Of a DNA stretch of 64,000 nt, positions 1-8,287 are shown piece after piece. The DNA comes from Bacteroidetes oral taxon 274 str. F0058 (GTDB taxonomy: Bacteria > Bacteroidota > Bacteroidia > Bacteroidales > Paludibacteraceae): the NCBI GenBank assembly GCA_000163695.1, contig GG774889.1, positions 688,515 through 752,514 of the forward strand, written 5' to 3'. The notes below the pieces were generated by a model. The model was given only the letters and a program-made list of their open reading frames with translations. It was not told where the DNA came from and made no database searches. Numbering within the stretch: the first letter of the stretch is position 1; every line of letters begins with the position of its first letter. The position numbers and the translations under genes are program-made.

Positions 1-310
1 CCGACGGTTTTAAAAGCTATGATGGGCTGGTTAATTACGGCTATAAGAGGCATTACAGAGTCAAACATGGAGAAAATGAATTTGCTTTGGGACATAACCA
101 TATCAATGGAATAGAGAACTTTTGGGGGCTTTGTAAAGTACGATTGGCAAAGTTCAGAGGTGTGCACAGGCATACATTTTACCTACATATTAAGGAGTGT
201 GAGTTTAGATACAATTACAGAAATCAAAATTTATACCTAACTTTGCTCAAAAATTTCAGAAATCACCCCTTAAAGTTATCTTGAACCTTTAAATAAGTGA
301 TTTGACCAGG
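1..310 (+). mobile_element. Right end of an IS1595/ISXO2-like insertion sequence (left part outside window)
   Basis: The segment holds the 3' end of an IS transposase. It is followed by AT-rich sequence ending near 301-310 (tttgaccagg), which I take as the right terminal repeat. The reading frame of the neighbouring minus-strand gene changes character at this point. The boundary is inferred because the left end is not in the window. A matching left inverted repeat and an 8-bp target duplication would settle it. Confidence 0.55.
3..284 (+). CDS. IS1595-family (ISXO2-like) transposase, C-terminal 93 residues
   Basis: The frame is open from the window edge and reads DGFKSYDGL, then LGHNHINGIENFWGL, then a tail rich in aromatic and basic residues (FRYNYR). 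The motif with Asn, Gly, Glu and Trp (INGIENFWG) is the region around the catalytic Glu/Asn of ISXO2-like DDE/DDN transposases (family knowledge). The protein catalyses excision and insertion of its own element. The N-terminal zinc-ribbon and first catalytic Asp lie outside the window, so it cannot be judged whether the copy is intact. The 3' end overlaps the tail of a minus-strand gene that the element seems to have entered. Confidence 0.85.
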   Translation, partial: DGFKSYDGLVNYGYKRHYRVKHGENEFALGHNHINGIENFWGLCKVRLAKFRGVHRHTFYLHIKECEFRYNYRNQNLYLTLLKNFRNHPLKLS

Positions 311-505
311 ACATATAAAATAGACTTCAACATCTGGGCAGGGTTTTGCATATTCAGGACATGGATCATCTGCAAAATATCGTACTAGACCAACTTTACA
401 AAGATCATACGTTTCATCACAAGTTCCTCCTTTAGTCATTTTCATTTCACCTTGGTTCATTACACATTCTTCGATAACTCGAAATTTTTTATTTTTGTCT
501 AACAT
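263..505 (-). CDS. Small hypothetical protein, C-terminus apparently replaced by IS sequence
   Basis: I do not recognise this protein. From the ATG at 505 it has 80 residues, including several cysteines (EECV, GTCDE, DLCKV, DPCPEY, KPCPD, FICPG). An upstream in-frame TTG at 574 lies inside a promoter-like element (572-579), so the ATG is the better start and leaves a leader of about 60 nt. The last 13-14 residues (after CPGQ) are encoded by what looks like the terminal repeat of the neighbouring insertion sequence. The native C-terminus is therefore probably lost. No signal peptide or membrane segment is clear from the chosen start. Whether it is expressed is unknown. Confidence 0.4.
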   Translation of the reverse strand: MLDKNKKFRVIEECVMNQGEMKMTKGGTCDETYDLCKVGLVRYFADDPCPEYAKPCPDVEVYFICPGQITYLKVQDNFKG

Positions 506-571
506 AATTTGTAAGACCACATTTGCCCGTGCGGTGTCGGGTTTAAAAGTTAAAAAATACTGATATGAGAG

Positions 572-579
572 CAAAGATA
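572..579 (-). promoter_or_regulatory. Bacteroidota -7 promoter element (TATCTTTG)
   Basis: It matches TAnnTTTG on the minus strand. It lies about 67 bp before the ATG at 505 and argues against the in-frame TTG at 574. Confidence 0.45.
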
Positions 580-719
580 GTGTGTTTTCTTTATCGTTGT
601 TATTACTTTGTGGGGGTAAATTATAACTATGAAGGAAATATTATGATTGATAGCATATTGATTAGTGAAACTACGAAAAATGAGATGATTTTTTTTATCT
701 GTTTTTAAATAACTTTTAT

Positions 720-727
720 TACTTTTG
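720..727 (+). promoter_or_regulatory. Bacteroidota -7 promoter element (TACTTTTG)
   Basis: It matches TAnnTTTG, 40 bp before the XRE regulator ATG. Confidence 0.45.
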
Positions 728-767
728 CTTCCGACAGTTGTTTTAATCTTCGAAAAATCATCTATCT

Positions 768-1121
768 ATGAATATAATAGAGAATATCAAAAAAATGAGG
801 AAGCACAAAGGTATTTCGCAGGAGTATATTGCAAGTCATCTTAATATCAGTCAGTCGGCTTACCACAAGATAGAGGTCGGCGAGACGGAGCTTACCACAG
901 ACCGCCTGCAACAGATATTGAACATATTGGAGATAGACTTGTCCGAATTAATCGGCAAAGCAGGCAATCACAATATGGGCGGGCGAAAACACTGTTGCCG
1001 ACAAGAATGCGAAATGATGCGACGATTGGTAATACTTTACGAACACCGACTAAAAGAACAAAACACATTGATAAACTTCTTGCAACAAGAGCTGGAAAAA
1101 AGAGACAATTTCACCTTGTAG
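768..1121 (+). CDS. XRE-family HTH transcriptional regulator with a Cys/His-rich linker
   Basis: Residues 3-62 form a Cro/C1-type helix-turn-helix (MRKHKGISQEYIA, LNISQSAYHKIEVG), so the protein should bind operator DNA. An unusual segment at 68-81 contains His68, His75, Cys76, Cys77 and Cys81. It is followed by an amphipathic, probably coiled-coil C-terminus (about 83-112, EHRLKEQNTLINFLQQELE). The Cys/His cluster could bind a metal or sense redox state; that is inference. The gene stands alone with its own promoter-like element at 720-727, and its targets are unknown. The start is the first ATG after the promoter, and the length fits small XRE regulators. Confidence 0.8.
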   Translation: MNIIENIKKMRKHKGISQEYIASHLNISQSAYHKIEVGETELTTDRLQQILNILEIDLSELIGKAGNHNMGGRKHCCRQECEMMRRLVILYEHRLKEQNTLINFLQQELEKRDNFTL

Positions 1122-1212
1122 CATATCGCTGCAGAAACGACGAATATCGAAGCAATTAGACGAATTAGACTGTCGAGTAAAAGTTTATCAATCGGCGATA
1201 CGATTTTTTTGT

Positions 1213-1220
1213 TACCTTTG
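1213..1220 (+). promoter_or_regulatory. Bacteroidota -7 promoter element (TACCTTTG)
   Basis: It is an exact match to TAnnTTTG, 38 bp before the C69 peptidase ATG. It probably drives the peptidase and possibly surE and the membrane protein behind it. Confidence 0.55.
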
Positions 1221-1258
1221 CTGCTCGTTTCTTAAATTAATAATATTCAGTATAACCA

Positions 1259-2878
1259 ATGAAAAAAATATTTCTGTCGATAATATTTATCGCATCGGGT
1301 CTGTCGGTGGCTAATGCTCAGTCTTATAACGTCGTAGACAACAACGCCGATGCCGACCCTACCTTAGAGTGCACCTCGATAACGGTGGGCAAAAAAGCCT
1401 CAGCCGACGGTTCTGTAATGACCTCGCATACAGACGATAGCGGACGTACCAGGACGAATATCTTGATAGTCCCTGCTGCCGACCACGCTAAAGGAGCTAC
1501 CAAAACAATATTCCGACGCGTTACTCCCGAAAAAGACGAGTACGGCAAGATGAAAAAGTACGACTTCGTCCGTACGGGCGAGATACCGCAAGTGGCTCAT
1601 ACATACAAGTATTTCTCTACCGCATACCCGTGCCTCAACGAACATCAGTTGGCGATAGGCGAATCTACTTTTACGGGACGTAAAGAGCTACAGTCCGACG
1701 CAGGTCTTATCGACTGTACCGCTCTGTGCGAACTGATGATGGAACGCTGCTCCACGGCTCGGCAGGCGATAGCTCTGGCAGGCGATCTGCTCAAACGCTA
1801 CGGCTGGAACGACTTCGGCGAAGCACTCACTATAGCCGACAAAAACGAAGTGTGGCACCTTGAGATAGTCGGTCCGGGCAAAGGCAAAGTCGGTGCTGTC
1901 TGGGTGGCACAACGTGTCCCCGACGACCACATTGCAGTCAATGCCAATGCCTCGACGATAAGAGAGATAGACCTCCGCAACAAAGACTACTTCGCTGCCT
2001 CCGACAATATTTTCTCTGTTGCCCAAGAGATGGGTTTCTGGAACAAAAAATCGGGAGAACCGTTTCGTTTTGCTTACGCCTACGCTCCCGATACCCGAAT
2101 GAGCCTTGCCTGTCGCCGTCGCGAATGGCGTGTATTCGACCTGATGGCTCCATCTCTGGGACTCGACCCCAATCAGGAAAACTACCCGTTTTCGGTCAAA
2201 CCCGATGCTAAGGTTACCAAAGAGAAGATGATGGAGGTTTTCAAAGATTATTATCAAGGGACGGAATACGATATGCGTAAAAACCTTACCGTTACCGACA
2301 AAGACGGCAAAACCGTTATCTCGCCCGTAGCAAACCCGTTTATGAAGGCCGACGAGCAGAAACTTATGAAAATCAACGGTGGTTGGCACTGGCGGGGCGA
2401 ACGCACCATTGCCGTATATTTCACCATCTACGCCACCATTATTCAGTGCCGTAGCGATATGCCCGCCCCGATAGGCGGGCTGCTTTGGTTTGCTCTCGAC
2501 AACGTCGCCTCGTCGATATACGTACCTCTGTATATGGGTATTACCTCGTTGCCAAAAGAGTATGAGACCGACGGTCGCCAGACGGGTTTTTCTCGCAATG
2601 CCGCTTGGTGGGTCTTCAACCGCGTTGGAACAATAGCTGCCAAACGCTGGGGCGATATGTCACCTGTGGTAGAAAAAGAGTTTGCACCTTTGCAGAAAGA
2701 GTTTATCGACGGTACCGCAGAGACCGACCGGCTCGCTTTGGAGGCGTATAGAGCCAAAGATTACGGCAAGGTAACCGAGATACTCAATTCATACAGCAAT
2801 TCGTGTGCCAATACCGCTCTGCAACGTGCTTGGAGCCTCGGCGATATGTTATGGACTATGTTCGATAATATGTGGTAA
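1259..2878 (+). CDS. C69-family dipeptidase (peptidase family U34), secreted
   Basis: The protein has 539 residues. A signal peptide covers about 1-20 (IFIASGLSVANA, cleavage before Gln21). After a short propeptide comes Cys38 in ECTSITVGKKASADGS, the N-terminal nucleophile motif of C69/PepD-like Ntn-hydrolases, which is exposed by autoprocessing. The family hydrolyses dipeptides; here the enzyme would act in the periplasm on peptides taken up for amino acid fermentation. The C-terminal half carries typical family motifs (WHLEIVGPGKGKVGAVWVA). Length is normal. It has its own promoter-like element and is followed 53 bp later by surE on the same strand. The substrate range cannot be read from the sequence. 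Confidence 0.92.
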   Translation: MKKIFLSIIFIASGLSVANAQSYNVVDNNADADPTLECTSITVGKKASADGSVMTSHTDDSGRTRTNILIVPAADHAKGATKTIFRRVTPEKDEYGKMKKYDFVRTGEIPQVAHTYKYFSTAYPCLNEHQLAIGESTFTGRKELQSDAGLIDCTALCELMMERCSTARQAIALAGDLLKRYGWNDFGEALTIADKNEVWHLEIVGPGKGKVGAVWVAQRVPDDHIAVNANASTIREIDLRNKDYFAASDNIFSVAQEMGFWNKKSGEPFRFAYAYAPDTRMSLACRRREWRVFDLMAPSLGLDPNQENYPFSVKPDAKVTKEKMMEVFKDYYQGTEYDMRKNLTVTDKDGKTVISPVANPFMKADEQKLMKINGGWHWRGERTIAVYFTIYATIIQCRSDMPAPIGGLLWFALDNVASSIYVPLYMGITSLPKEYETDGRQTGFSRNAAWWVFNRVGTIAAKRWGDMSPVVEKEFAPLQKEFIDGTAETDRLALEAYRAKDYGKVTEILNSYSNSCANTALQRAWSLGDMLWTMFDNMW

Positions 2879-2931
2879 ATTGCTTGTTGTTTTATTTCTA
2901 ATATATTACACAAAAGAAAACCGAAGAGAAG

Positions 2932-3690
2932 ATGAGTAAACCTTTGATACTGATTACTAACGACGACGGTGTATTTTCGAAAGGAATATCGGAACTGATA
3001 AAAATGGCACGACCGTTGGGCGAAATACTCGTGGTAGCTCCCGACAAAGCACGCTCCGGACAGTCGAGTGCTCTTACCGTAACACGTCCGCTGCTGTACG
3101 ACGACATACAAGTAGAAGACGGTTTGCGGATAATATCGTGCACAGGTACGCCCGCCGACTGCGTCAAGCTCGCCTTTTCGCAGCAATTGCCCGATGTAGA
3201 GCGGGTACCCGACCTTGTGCTTTCGGGCATTAATCACGGCTCCAATTCGTCTATCAACGTCATATATTCGGGTACAATGGGTGCCGCTATCGAAGGAGCT
3301 CTGCACCGTGCCCCCAGTATCGGTTTGTCGCTCTGCGACCATTCCGACGATGCCGACTTCTCGCAGGCTTTGCCTCACTTCCGCCATATCGTAGAGCGTG
3401 TGCTTGCCTGGTCGTTGCCGCAGGGAGTGTGCCTCAATGTAAACGCTCCTGTGGGTGAGATAAAAGGTATCAAGGTATGTCGCCAAGCACCCGGTTTGTG
3501 GAGCAACGAGTTTATGAAGACCCTCACACCGTTCGATAAACACTGTTTCTGGCTTACGGGCTCTTTCAGCAACGAAGAACCCGGGGCGGTCGATACCGAC
3601 GAATGGGCTCTGGGCGAGGGCTTCATCTCGGTACAGCCCGTACAGACAGACCTTACCGATTATAACCTCCTAAAGACTTTAACTTTCTGA
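2932..3690 (+). CDS. surE: 5'/3'-nucleotidase SurE
   Basis: The 252-residue protein has the SurE metal site: NDDG at 10-13 (Asp11, Asp12), the DKARSGQSSALT loop (Ser ligand) and SGINHGSN (Asn ligand). SurE removes phosphate from 5'- and 3'-nucleoside monophosphates with a divalent metal and serves nucleotide salvage and stress survival. It starts at an ATG soon after the peptidase gene and is followed after 3 bp by a small membrane protein, so co-transcription is likely. In many Bacteroidales surE is next to lpxB; no lpxB is present here. Confidence 0.96.
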   Translation: MSKPLILITNDDGVFSKGISELIKMARPLGEILVVAPDKARSGQSSALTVTRPLLYDDIQVEDGLRIISCTGTPADCVKLAFSQQLPDVERVPDLVLSGINHGSNSSINVIYSGTMGAAIEGALHRAPSIGLSLCDHSDDADFSQALPHFRHIVERVLAWSLPQGVCLNVNAPVGEIKGIKVCRQAPGLWSNEFMKTLTPFDKHCFWLTGSFSNEEPGAVDTDEWALGEGFISVQPVQTDLTDYNLLKTLTF

Positions 3691-3693
3691 TAA

Positions 3694-4008
3694 ATGATGG
3701 AAGAAAATAAGACAAAGAGTTTTATGCAAAAGCCTGTTGTACAGTTTTTTGTGGCTGTATTGGCGGGGCTTGTAGTGCCGCTTATCTTTGCTTCGATATT
3801 CTACAAGAGTTTTTATCACGGCAACGACAGGCTGGGCGACGTATTGGAGTTTTTCCGCGTATCGCACGTGCTGACCAACCTTATCCTAATCTCGATGATA
3901 CCGAATTTTGTCGCCGTTTTCTTGCTTAATATGTTCGATAAATGGCACTATTTGCGTGGAGTGTTCGTTTCCATAATGATATATCTCTGTCTGGCTTTCT
4001 TTTTATAA
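3694..4008 (+). CDS. Small integral membrane protein of unknown function
   Basis: The protein has 104 residues with three predicted membrane segments at about 16-36, 57-78 and 86-104. The N-terminus is polar and basic (MMEENKTKSFMQK). It starts 3 bp after the surE stop, so it is probably translated from the same mRNA. Comparable small membrane proteins accompany surE/lpxB in Bacteroidales, but I cannot assign a function. The stop codon touches the convergent methyltransferase gene, so the two 3' ends abut without an obvious terminator. Confidence 0.75.
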   Translation: MMEENKTKSFMQKPVVQFFVAVLAGLVVPLIFASIFYKSFYHGNDRLGDVLEFFRVSHVLTNLILISMIPNFVAVFLLNMFDKWHYLRGVFVSIMIYLCLAFFL

Positions 4009-4752
4009 TCATCGGTTTTTCTTAAAAGTGATACAGTAAAACTTGTTATCCCACAGTAGTTGGGTCTGTTTCTCCTCTACCGAAGAGGGAATACAAGCCT
4101 CTATGTCCGATAAATCTACGGTTTTGTCTTCGAAATAAGACTTCGAAAATATACTTTTCTTGTATTGTTGCTCGACAAAATCGGCTGTCTCGTCGGCTAT
4201 GAGAAGTCTGCTTCCTGTTTTTGCCACACGAATCATCTCTTGCACAGCACGGGCTTTGTCGTTGAAGAAGTTGATACCTCCGATATGGAAAACTATATCA
4301 AATGCATTATCTGCAAAAGGCAAATCTTCGGCAGGGCACTGAACGAGGGTCAAATTGGTTCTCTTCTGCCATTGTTTCTTACATTTTTTTAGCATTCCCA
4401 TTGAAATATCCGCACCATAAAAATCTATGGAGTGTAAATCGATATCTTCCGGGATATAATGCAGGTCTGCTCCCGTACCAATGGATACATACAGTACCGA
4501 AATATTGTTCTTCCATTCCAATTTGCTCATTAATTCATTCCTAAGATGTTTGATGGTATTGCCGTATTTGAGTTTTCCTATCCATTTTTCGGCAAAGTCA
4601 TAAACGAATGACATCCAATCGTACATTTTCATATATTTTTGGTTGTCCCCGCTAATAAATTTATCGTTCATACAACAAAAGATACCATTTGTTTGCTGTA
4701 TTTCTTCTAATTTTATATTAGGTTTTAGTTTCTGGGAGATATTTGTTGTCAT
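4009..4752 (-). CDS. Class I SAM-dependent methyltransferase
   Basis: The 247-residue protein has the Rossmann methyltransferase motifs: motif I LYVSIGTGADLHYI (87-100), the acidic SAM-ribose ligand in GADIS (Asp115), AEDLPFADNAFDIV (141-154) and HIGGINFF. This order matches the UbiE/Methyltransf_11 family. The substrate (quinone, lipid or small molecule) cannot be told. The N-terminal 50 residues are not a recognised domain. The gene is monocistronic and convergent with the surE group, and no clear promoter motif was seen upstream. The ATG at 4752 is taken as start, but the ATG at residue 28 or 41 could also serve. Confidence 0.85.
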   Translation of the reverse strand: MTTNISQKLKPNIKLEEIQQTNGIFCCMNDKFISGDNQKYMKMYDWMSFVYDFAEKWIGKLKYGNTIKHLRNELMSKLEWKNNISVLYVSIGTGADLHYIPEDIDLHSIDFYGADISMGMLKKCKKQWQKRTNLTLVQCPAEDLPFADNAFDIVFHIGGINFFNDKARAVQEMIRVAKTGSRLLIADETADFVEQQYKKSIFSKSYFEDKTVDLSDIEACIPSSVEEKQTQLLWDNKFYCITFKKNR

Positions 4753-4872
4753 ATAATCAGCTTTTTTATCTGTATGATAAATTTTTATTTATAAATAATA
4801 AATGAAGATATACAATCGTTTTATTCATAGTCTATTACGATAAGCGAATAAGATTGTCTGTATACAAAAAAC

Positions 4873-4893
4873 GCGAAACTAAGACGGCTTCGC
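4873..4893 (-). terminator. Hairpin terminator after the flavodoxin/DUF2023 unit
   Basis: A GCGAA/TTCGC stem is followed on the minus strand by a T-rich stretch (complement of tacaaaaaac). It lies just beyond the DUF2023 stop. Confidence 0.5.
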
Positions 4894-4897
4894 ATTT

Positions 4898-5272
4898 TTA
4901 TACGGCTTTTAGCAGATTGCCGTGTTTTTGTGTGCGACTAAGGTATCGTTCGCACTGCTGTGCTCGGTCGTAACCGAGCATAATGCCGAGCATAAAGTCT
5001 TGTTCGTCTGATAGTTTCGACAAAGACGATTGGTTGAAAGATTCTATTATCCGCAGGCAACGACTATCGCCGAAGAATATGTTTATCTTATCCTTATCGA
5101 CCTCCTGTATTATATAGTCCATACCCTTTACCGACAGCATCTGCTCGGCATTATGGCGATTGTCGGTAGGTATTGTAATAAGAGCAAGTTGTCGTAATCC
5201 TTTCTTATATTCGTAAATAAGATGAGCCATCACCTTGAAGTCCGAAAACATATAATAAGAAGAACCAATCAT
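4898..5272 (-). CDS. DUF2023 family protein, partner gene of flavodoxin
   Basis: The 124-residue protein contains the DUF2023 pattern HLIYEYKKGLRQLALIT near the N-terminus and YIIQEVDKDKINIFFGD in the middle. This family is typically encoded beside flavodoxin in Bacteroidota, and the gene does lie 111 bp downstream of fldA on the same strand. No biochemical role is established; a link to flavodoxin use or iron status is inferred from neighbourhood only. Two starts are possible: the ATG at 5272 or the ATG seven codons later at 5251, the latter closer to the usual family start. Confidence 0.8.
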   Translation of the reverse strand: MIGSSYYMFSDFKVMAHLIYEYKKGLRQLALITIPTDNRHNAEQMLSVKGMDYIIQEVDKDKINIFFGDSRCLRIIESFNQSSLSKLSDEQDFMLGIMLGYDRAQQCERYLSRTQKHGNLLKAV

Positions 5273-5383
5273 ATTCGACGATAAGAAATATTGTAAGAAA
5301 AGTATTGAAAAGAGGGAAAAAAGCTACCCAATCCTTGCAGGACTCTCTTCCCTCATCTCTTTTGTGGTGATTTGGGAGGTTAA

Positions 5384-5890
5384 TTACTTGAATGCGTTTT
5401 TCAATACTTCCACCCAAGCTTTTACACGGTCTGCTGTCTGGTCGCTCTGGTTGTTTTCGTCGATAGCGAGTCCTACGAACTTACCTTCCACATCCGATTG
5501 AGAGCTAGAGTAAGAGTAACCCTCGGTAGATGTTTGACCTACGATATTGCAACCTTTGCCCTGCAATGACTGCCATACCAAGCCCATTCCGTCCACAAAA
5601 GTGTCGGAATACGACTCTTGGTCGCCGCATCCGAATAGAGCTACTGTTTTACCGCTGAGATTGGCAGCTTCGATTTGTTTCATAAAGCCGTCGAAATCGT
5701 CTTGTAATTCACCGAAACCCCAAGTAGAGGTTCCAAAGATTAAGTTGTCAAACTTTTCCAAGTCGTCTTTTGTCGCCTTGGCAACATCGAACACCTGAGC
5801 ATTGTCTGCTCCGAATTCTGCTTGGATTTGCTTAGCTACGCCTTCTGTATTTCCACTCGACGAGCCATAAAAAATTCCGATAATTTTCAT
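5384..5890 (-). CDS. fldA: Flavodoxin
   Basis: The 168-residue protein begins with the FMN phosphate loop FYGSSSGNTEGVAKQI (8-23). It also has the 50s-loop Trp (GTSTWGFGELQDDF) and the long-chain flavodoxin segment VALFGCGDQESYSDTFVDGMG. It is a cytoplasmic one-electron carrier that can replace ferredoxin, for example with pyruvate:ferredoxin oxidoreductase and radical SAM enzymes. It is transcribed from a TAnnTTTG element at 5928-5935, with DUF2023 downstream. Length and motifs are normal. The intergenic stretch before DUF2023 contains a GAGGGAA/TTCCCTC pair (5322-5354) that may fold and attenuate readthrough. Confidence 0.96.
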   Translation of the reverse strand: MKIIGIFYGSSSGNTEGVAKQIQAEFGADNAQVFDVAKATKDDLEKFDNLIFGTSTWGFGELQDDFDGFMKQIEAANLSGKTVALFGCGDQESYSDTFVDGMGLVWQSLQGKGCNIVGQTSTEGYSYSSSQSDVEGKFVGLAIDENNQSDQTADRVKAWVEVLKNAFK

Positions 5891-5927
5891 TGTATTGATA
5901 TAATTAATTATATATAATTTAACGAAG

Positions 5928-5935
5928 CAAAGGTA
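5928..5935 (-). promoter_or_regulatory. Bacteroidota -7 promoter element (TACCTTTG) of fldA
   Basis: It is an exact TAnnTTTG match on the minus strand, 38 bp before the fldA ATG. Confidence 0.55.
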
Positions 5936-6063
5936 TACGAAAAATTATAATTCGACAATCACCAAAAGTAAGTATTTTACGGCATAAAAATACCTACTTT
6001 TAGTGATATGATTTTTTCCGTTTTTTTAAGGAGAATATATATTGAAGTAGTTGATTAGAAAAG

Positions 6064-6094
6064 TATAGGCTACTCTTTTTCAGAATAGCCTATA
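6064..6094 (-). terminator. Hairpin terminator after rplQ
   Basis: TATAGGCTA and TAGCCTATA form a perfect 9-bp stem just past the rplQ stop codon. T-rich sequence flanks both sides. Confidence 0.6.
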
Positions 6095-6126
6095 TTTTTA
6101 AGTTCATTGATTTTAATCTGAATTAA

Positions 6127-6642
6127 TCAAGCATTGCCTGTGTCTTCTTTTTCTGCCGTGTCAGCCGGCTTTTCGGCAGTTGGTTCTACTGCCGCTGTCG
6201 GTTTAGCAGCTGCTGTATCGGTAGTTTTCTTACTTCTACGAGTACGTGTAGCCTTTTTAGTAGCTTTCTCTTTGAGCATATTTTCGTTATAATCGACTAA
6301 CTCTATTATGCACATAGCAGCAGCGTCTCCCAAACGATTACCCGTTTTCAGTATACGGGTGTATCCTCCCGGGCGGTCGGCTATTTTAGTTGATACTTCG
6401 CGAAACAACTCTGTTACACAGTGTTTATCTTTGAGGCTTGCAAAAACCATACGACGTGAGTGCATAGTGTCTTCTTTGGATTTTGTCAGAAGAGGTTCTA
6501 TAAACTTACGCAGTTCTTTGGCTTTTGCCACAGTAGTAGTAATCTTTTTATGTTTGATTAACGAACAAGCCATATTCGACAACATCGCCGAGCGGTGTGA
6601 GGCTGTTCGTCCCAAATGATTTATTGTTCTGTTGTGTCTCAT
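6127..6642 (-). CDS. rplQ: 50S ribosomal protein L17
   Basis: L17 sits near the peptide exit tunnel of the large subunit. Residues 1-120 are the conserved L17 domain (MRHNRTINHLGRTASHR, RMVFASLKDK, DRPGGYTRILK). The last 50 residues are a Lys/Ala/Thr/Glu-rich tail, as is common in Bacteroidota. It is the last gene of the alpha operon, 5 bp after rpoA, and a hairpin follows. Confidence 0.98.
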   Translation of the reverse strand: MRHNRTINHLGRTASHRSAMLSNMACSLIKHKKITTTVAKAKELRKFIEPLLTKSKEDTMHSRRMVFASLKDKHCVTELFREVSTKIADRPGGYTRILKTGNRLGDAAAMCIIELVDYNENMLKEKATKKATRTRRSKKTTDTAAAKPTAAVEPTAEKPADTAEKEDTGNA

Positions 6643-6647
6643 CTTTT

Positions 6648-7643
6648 TTACAATTCTTTATCAAGTTTATACTTCGCTATGTCTATACCAAAATGGAGGT
6701 TAAGACTTTCTAATTTTTGCTCTAATTCGGTCAAAGATTTTTTACCGAAGTTTCTGAATTTCAGCAATTCGGGCTTCGGTATTCTTGCCAGGTCGCCAAG
6801 AGTCTCCAAGTTGGCGGATTTCAGACAGTTCAAAGCACGTACAGACAAATCCAAGTCTGTCAACTGTGTTTTTAACAACTGACGTTTTTTCAAGAAATCT
6901 TCGTCGAATTCATCGTTATCGTCGATATCCTCTATCTCGAGAGTTATTTTTTCGTCCGTAAACAGCATAAAGTGCTGAATAAGTATCTTTGCTGCCTCTT
7001 TGAGAGCTTGTTTCGGGTGGACAGAGCCGTCGGTCTGTATCTCGAGGATAAGTTTGTTATAGTCGGTCTTCTGCTCTACACGCTCATCTTCAACAGAGTA
7101 CATCACATTGACGATAGGCGTAAAGATAGCGTCTATACCTATCCAGCCTATCTCTTTCGATACATTCTTGTTTTCGTCGGCGGGCAAATAACCACGTCCC
7201 TTCTCTATTTTAAGTTCCATCGTGAATTCGGCACTCTTGTCCATAGAGCAGATTACGTGGTCGGGATTCAGTACTTTGAAATTAGCCATCCCCTCTTCTA
7301 AATCTTTGGCTTTGAGCACCTCTTTGTTAGAAACCGTTATAGAGATACTCTCACTTGTCTCTGCTCCTGCAATATGCTTGAAGCGTACTTGTTTCAGATT
7401 CAGAATAATGTTTGTAACGTCGTCGATTACGTTTGGTATAGTATCAAATTCGTGTACAACTTCGCTAATCTTTAATGACGTAATAGCATACCCTTCGAGT
7501 GAAGAGAGCAATACTCGGCGAAGAGCGTTTCCGATTGTGATACCATAACCCGGCTCCAGCGGGGCAAACTCGAATCTGCCTTTGAATTCGGTCGCCTCTA
7601 CCATATAAACCTGATTAGGTCGTTGAAATGCTAATAATGCCAT
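6648..7643 (-). CDS. rpoA: DNA-directed RNA polymerase subunit alpha
   Basis: The 331-residue protein has the normal two-domain layout. The N-terminal assembly domain (about 1-235) includes FEFAPLEPGYGITIGNALRRVLLSS. The C-terminal domain (about 255-325) includes LNCLKSANLETLGDLARI and RNFGKKSLTELEQKL, which contacts DNA and activators. The two are joined by an acidic linker (EIEDIDDNDEFDEDF). It nucleates assembly of the RNA polymerase core. It is co-transcribed between rpsD and rplQ with gaps of 4-5 bp. Confidence 0.99.
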   Translation of the reverse strand: MALLAFQRPNQVYMVEATEFKGRFEFAPLEPGYGITIGNALRRVLLSSLEGYAITSLKISEVVHEFDTIPNVIDDVTNIILNLKQVRFKHIAGAETSESISITVSNKEVLKAKDLEEGMANFKVLNPDHVICSMDKSAEFTMELKIEKGRGYLPADENKNVSKEIGWIGIDAIFTPIVNVMYSVEDERVEQKTDYNKLILEIQTDGSVHPKQALKEAAKILIQHFMLFTDEKITLEIEDIDDNDEFDEDFLKKRQLLKTQLTDLDLSVRALNCLKSANLETLGDLARIPKPELLKFRNFGKKSLTELEQKLESLNLHFGIDIAKYKLDKEL

Positions 7644-7647
7644 TAAA

Positions 7648-8256
7648 TTATGCTTTAGAATAAAGTTCTACAATTAATTGTTCTTGGATATTTTCGGGAA
7701 TATCTTCTCTTTCGGGTATGTGCAGGAATTTGCCTGCCATAAGATTCTTGTCCCATTCGAGCCAAGGATACTTCGAATGATTGTGTCCTGCCAATGCTTC
7801 GGTAATGACTATCATAGATTTGTCTTTCTCTCTGACACCTATTATATCACCCTGTTTTACGATATAAGAGGGTATATTTAATACCTCGCCGTTTACTATG
7901 ATGTGCTTGTGGCTTACCAATTGGCGGGCGGCAGCTCTTGTGGGTGCCATTCCCAAGCGGTAAACGACATTATCCAAACGGCATTCCAACAACTGAATAA
8001 GTATAGCACCGGTGATACCTTTCTGACGCTGTGCTTTTACGAATAAATTTCTAAATTGTTTTTCGAGAACACCGTAGGTATATTTAGCTTTCTGCTTTTC
8101 TCTCAGTTGTTTGGCGTATTCCGATTTTTTGCGGCTACGAGCCTGTCCATGCTGACCCGGAGGAAAATTCTTACGAGACAAAACTTTGTCCGAACCGAAA
8201 AGCGGTTCGCCAAATTTACGTGATATTTTCGATTTAGGTCCTATATATCTTGCCAT
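7648..8256 (-). CDS. rpsD: 30S ribosomal protein S4
   Basis: The 202-residue protein has the N-terminal S4 domain (MARYIGPKSKISRKFG, PPGQHG) and the S4 RNA-binding fold (ECRLDNVVYRLGMAPTRAAARQLVSHKHIIVNG, quoted here only by its ends ECRLDNVVYR and SHKHIIVNG). It binds 16S rRNA early in small-subunit assembly. It lacks an N-terminal cysteine cluster. It lies between rpsK and rpoA in the standard alpha-operon order. Confidence 0.98.
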   Translation of the reverse strand: MARYIGPKSKISRKFGEPLFGSDKVLSRKNFPPGQHGQARSRKKSEYAKQLREKQKAKYTYGVLEKQFRNLFVKAQRQKGITGAILIQLLECRLDNVVYRLGMAPTRAAARQLVSHKHIIVNGEVLNIPSYIVKQGDIIGVREKDKSMIVITEALAGHNHSKYPWLEWDKNLMAGKFLHIPEREDIPENIQEQLIVELYSKA

Positions 8257-8287
8257 TTTTAATAACTAAATTTTTAAGGTTAAACAA

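Noticed and set aside
1688..2389. Antisense open frame inside the C69 peptidase gene
   Set aside because: Shadow frame; the plus strand carries the catalytic motifs and signal peptide.
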